Shown in pieces: positions 6,383 to 7,793 of a stretch of DNA of 7,793 nucleotides. The notes below the pieces were generated by a model. It was given only the letters and a program-made list of their open reading frames with translations, was not told the origin of the DNA and ran no database searches. Both the position numbers and the translations under genes were made by a program. Position 1 is the stretch's first letter; each line of letters begins with the position of its first letter. This DNA is from Cytophagales bacterium (GTDB lineage Bacteria; Bacteroidota; Bacteroidia; Cytophagales; 172606-1): positions 1-7,793 of the forward strand of contig JALOMD010000494.1 of assembly GCA_025455595.1 (NCBI GenBank). Reading direction: 5' to 3'.

Positions 6383-6402
6383 GCAAAAATCGCCCAAAAC
6401 GC
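6374..6402 (+). terminator. Palindromic repeat copy 4, probable terminator overlapping the stop codon
   Basis: GCGTTTTGAGC (6374-6384) pairs with GCCCAAAACGC (6392-6402) at 10 of 11 positions around a 7-base loop. The TGA stop of the thioredoxin-fold gene is at 6380-6382, inside the left arm. TTTC follows the stem, a weak T-tract, so termination is plausible but less certain than at copy 3. The final codons of the gene (ending KKAF) are therefore provided by the repeat. Confidence 0.55.
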
Positions 6403-6580
6403 TTTCGCCGATCAGAATGAGACTGACGCAAAAGCTTGTTGGCCGCCTCAGCAAATCAGGTGTAGCAAGTATCTGAATGGAATCGGCTTATGTTGTGTTT
6501 AGTGTATAAAAACAGAGTAAGTACTTGATTTTCAATTGATTGTGACTATGTTTTTGCCAAAGACCAATGACTGACTACCA

Positions 6581-6683
6581 ATACCAAATTTAAAGATTGG
6601 TCGCGTATTCGAGTATTCGCAAGTCGTTGACTTTCAGTCAATTCGTTATTCGAAATTCGGCATTCAAAATTCAAAATTGGTAT
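6581..6683. repeat. Heptamer tandem repeat within short inverted ends
   Basis: From 6640 to 6681 the sequence divides into six 7-base units: AATTCGT, TATTCGA, AATTCGG, CATTCAA, AATTCAA, AATTGGT. Two related units, TATTCGA and GTATTCGC, lie at 6606-6620. The block is bounded by ATACCAAATTT (6581-6591) and its near-exact inverted copy AAAATTGGTAT (6673-6683, 10 of 11 matching). The whole could be a small intergenic repeat or a remnant of a miniature mobile element. Confidence 0.5.
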
Positions 6684-6721
6684 AACGACTCCCTACTTAA
6701 ACAATCTCAGGTTTCAATTCA

Positions 6722-6730
6722 TACATTTTG
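6722..6730 (+). promoter_or_regulatory. Candidate promoter element of the sensor gene
   Basis: TACATTTTG is the Bacteroidota TAnnTTTG element with one extra base and ends 18 bases before the ATG at 6749. No matching -33 TTTG is seen, so this is only a candidate. Confidence 0.3.
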
Positions 6731-6748
6731 CCCCATTTTTCAATTGCC

Positions 6749-7793
6749 ATGAAAGAAGAAACACGAGTCACTTCACTCGACGACAAGCAAAGTCGCATCA
6801 AGCAACACGGTGACCGGCTTTTCGCTGCCACGCTGACCAGCCTGTACGTGCTGGGGTTTCTATTCGCATTCGAATACGATACGCTTTCAATAGCGGCCAG
6901 TGTAGGCACGCTCTGTTTGGCGGCCTACTTCGGCAGCAAATGGCTGTTGCCGAACGCTACGCTCTATCAATACGTGGGCAGTGCGGCTTTGGCCGTTTTT
7001 AGTGCACAATTCATCTATCAAATGCACGGCATGGCCGAAATGCACTTTTTTGTGTTCATCGGGGCCGCTCTGTTGATTGTCTATCAGGACTGGCGGCTAC
7101 AGTTGCCGAACATCCTGTTGGTGGTGGTGCATCATGCTGTGTTTGCCTATCTGCAATACAAAGGCAACGACAGTGTGTACTTCACCCAGCAGGAATACAT
7201 GGACTTGAAAACGTTCGTCATCCACGCCTTGCTGGCGGCGGTCATGGTGGGTTTGTGCGGCTACTGGTCGTTTGTACTGAAAAAACGCAGCCATCGCGAT
7301 TGGGAAACACACGAGCAGACGCTGATTGTACAGATGGAAAACCTACAGAAAAACATTGCGTTTGCCGACGCCATCAGCCGGGGCGACTTGGAGGCGGAGT
7401 ACGAAGTGACCAACGACCAAGACGTGATGGGCAAGTCGCTGCTGACGATGAAAGAGAACCTGCTGGCGGCCCGTGCCAACGAACGTCGCGAAAAGTTCAT
7501 CAACACGGGTCTGGCGCAGATGGGCGACATCCTCCGCAGCGGCTCTGATGTGGAAACGCTGTCGCACCAAATCATTTCAGGTTTGGTCAAGTACCTGAAA
7601 GCCAACCAAGGGGGCCTGTTCATACTTGAAGGTGAAGACAGCGAACCGTATCTGGAGCTGGCCGCCTGCTACGCCTACGAGCGGCGCAAGCACCTGCACA
7701 AACGCATCGAGGTGGGCGAGGGGCTGGTCGGCCAGGCGGTGCAGGAGGGCGAGAAGCTCTACCTGACCGACGTGCCGGCCGACTACGTCAACA
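6749..7793 (+). CDS. 6-TM / HAMP-like / GAF sensor protein, N-terminal part (cut by window edge)
   Basis: The 348 visible residues begin with a short charged cytoplasmic tail, then about six membrane segments (near 24-42, 46-65, 73-91, 98-113, 117-137 and 153-176). The membrane part contains EMHFF with H99, YQDWR at 112-116 and the pair H128-H129. This pattern resembles the 6-TM input domain of some chemotaxis-type receptors and sensor kinases. After KKRSHR, a HAMP-like linker (about 195-235, with NIAFADAISRGDLEAEY) leads to a GAF domain from about 245, including GGLFIL and GEGLVGQAV. The C-terminal output domain lies outside the window; a histidine kinase, a PAS module or another signalling output are all possible. 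The ATG at 6749 is the first after the in-frame stop at 6698. It should sit in the inner membrane and pass an envelope signal inward; the ligand is unknown. Confidence 0.82.
   Translation, partial: MKEETRVTSLDDKQSRIKQHGDRLFAATLTSLYVLGFLFAFEYDTLSIAASVGTLCLAAYFGSKWLLPNATLYQYVGSAALAVFSAQFIYQMHGMAEMHFFVFIGAALLIVYQDWRLQLPNILLVVVHHAVFAYLQYKGNDSVYFTQQEYMDLKTFVIHALLAAVMVGLCGYWSFVLKKRSHRDWETHEQTLIVQMENLQKNIAFADAISRGDLEAEYEVTNDQDVMGKSLLTMKENLLAARANERREKFINTGLAQMGDILRSGSDVETLSHQIISGLVKYLKANQGGLFILEGEDSEPYLELAACYAYERRKHLHKRIEVGEGLVGQAVQEGEKLYLTDVPADYVN

Larger units (their letters stand above)
6383..6748. other. Gene-free stretch before the sensor gene
   Basis: No protein-like ORF is present. The stretch holds the right arm of palindrome copy 4, an AT-rich segment to about 6550, several ACCAAT/ATTGGT words (6563-6601), a small perfect hairpin (TTGACT/AGTCAA, 6627-6641), a 7-bp-period repeat (6640-6681) and a candidate promoter for the sensor gene (6722-6730). 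An in-frame stop at 6698-6700 shows the sensor gene cannot begin further upstream. Confidence 0.6.

Noticed and set aside
5558..6454. Minus-strand ORF of 298 residues opposite the thioredoxin-fold gene
   Set aside because: The plus strand encodes a recognisable fold with signal segment and active-site motif; the antisense frame has no such features.
6640..6681. CRISPR-like array
   Set aside because: The units are only 7 bases with no spacers and there are no cas genes in the window.

Overview
The window looks like chromosomal DNA of a Bacteroidota member, probably of the Cytophagales type. The reasons are the gene families (a TPR/DUF3857/transglutaminase-like secreted protein, an NPxCPCS thioredoxin-fold protein, a GAF sensor with a 6-TM input domain), the lack of clear Shine-Dalgarno sequences, and an exact TAnnTTTG -7 promoter element in front of one gene. 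The coding DNA is of moderate GC (about half), except for one AT-rich gene. This placement is inferred; no rRNA or tRNA is present to confirm it.

Layout from left to right. (1) 1-152, minus: the first 50 codons of a UvrD/RecB-type helicase, with its promoter just upstream. (2) 153-579: a gene-free stretch rich in hairpins, with two copies of a 29-bp palindromic repeat. (3) 580-1266, minus: an AT-rich HNH endonuclease with two HNH-associated repeats, bracketed by an inverted 9-bp motif; it reads as an acquired single gene. (4) 1406-1439: a strong intrinsic terminator, itself a copy of the 29-bp palindrome. (5) 1503-5300, minus: a 1265-residue exported protein with a beta-sandwich-like segment, TPRs, DUF3857 and a transglutaminase-like domain with a complete Cys-His-Asp triad. 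(6) 5301-5767: a divergent intergenic region with a perfect 12-bp hairpin. (7) 5768-6382, plus: a membrane-anchored or exported thioredoxin-fold protein with a CPC motif; its stop codon lies inside another copy of the 29-bp palindrome. (8) 6383-6748: a gene-free stretch with a 7-bp-period repeat inside short inverted ends. (9) 6749 to the right edge, plus: the N-terminal part of a 6-TM, HAMP-like, GAF sensor protein.

The genes do not form an obvious operon or pathway. The helicase and HNH genes share a strand but are 427 bp apart. The large TPR/transglutaminase gene is ended by its own terminator. The thioredoxin-fold gene and the TPR/transglutaminase gene are divergent and share one control region, so co-regulation is possible, and both products probably act in the cell envelope. 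The most unusual content is outside the genes: a family of 29-bp palindromes used as gene ends, a second conserved hairpin next to two of them, a heptamer repeat block, and the motif-flanked HNH gene. I found no clear new multi-gene system.
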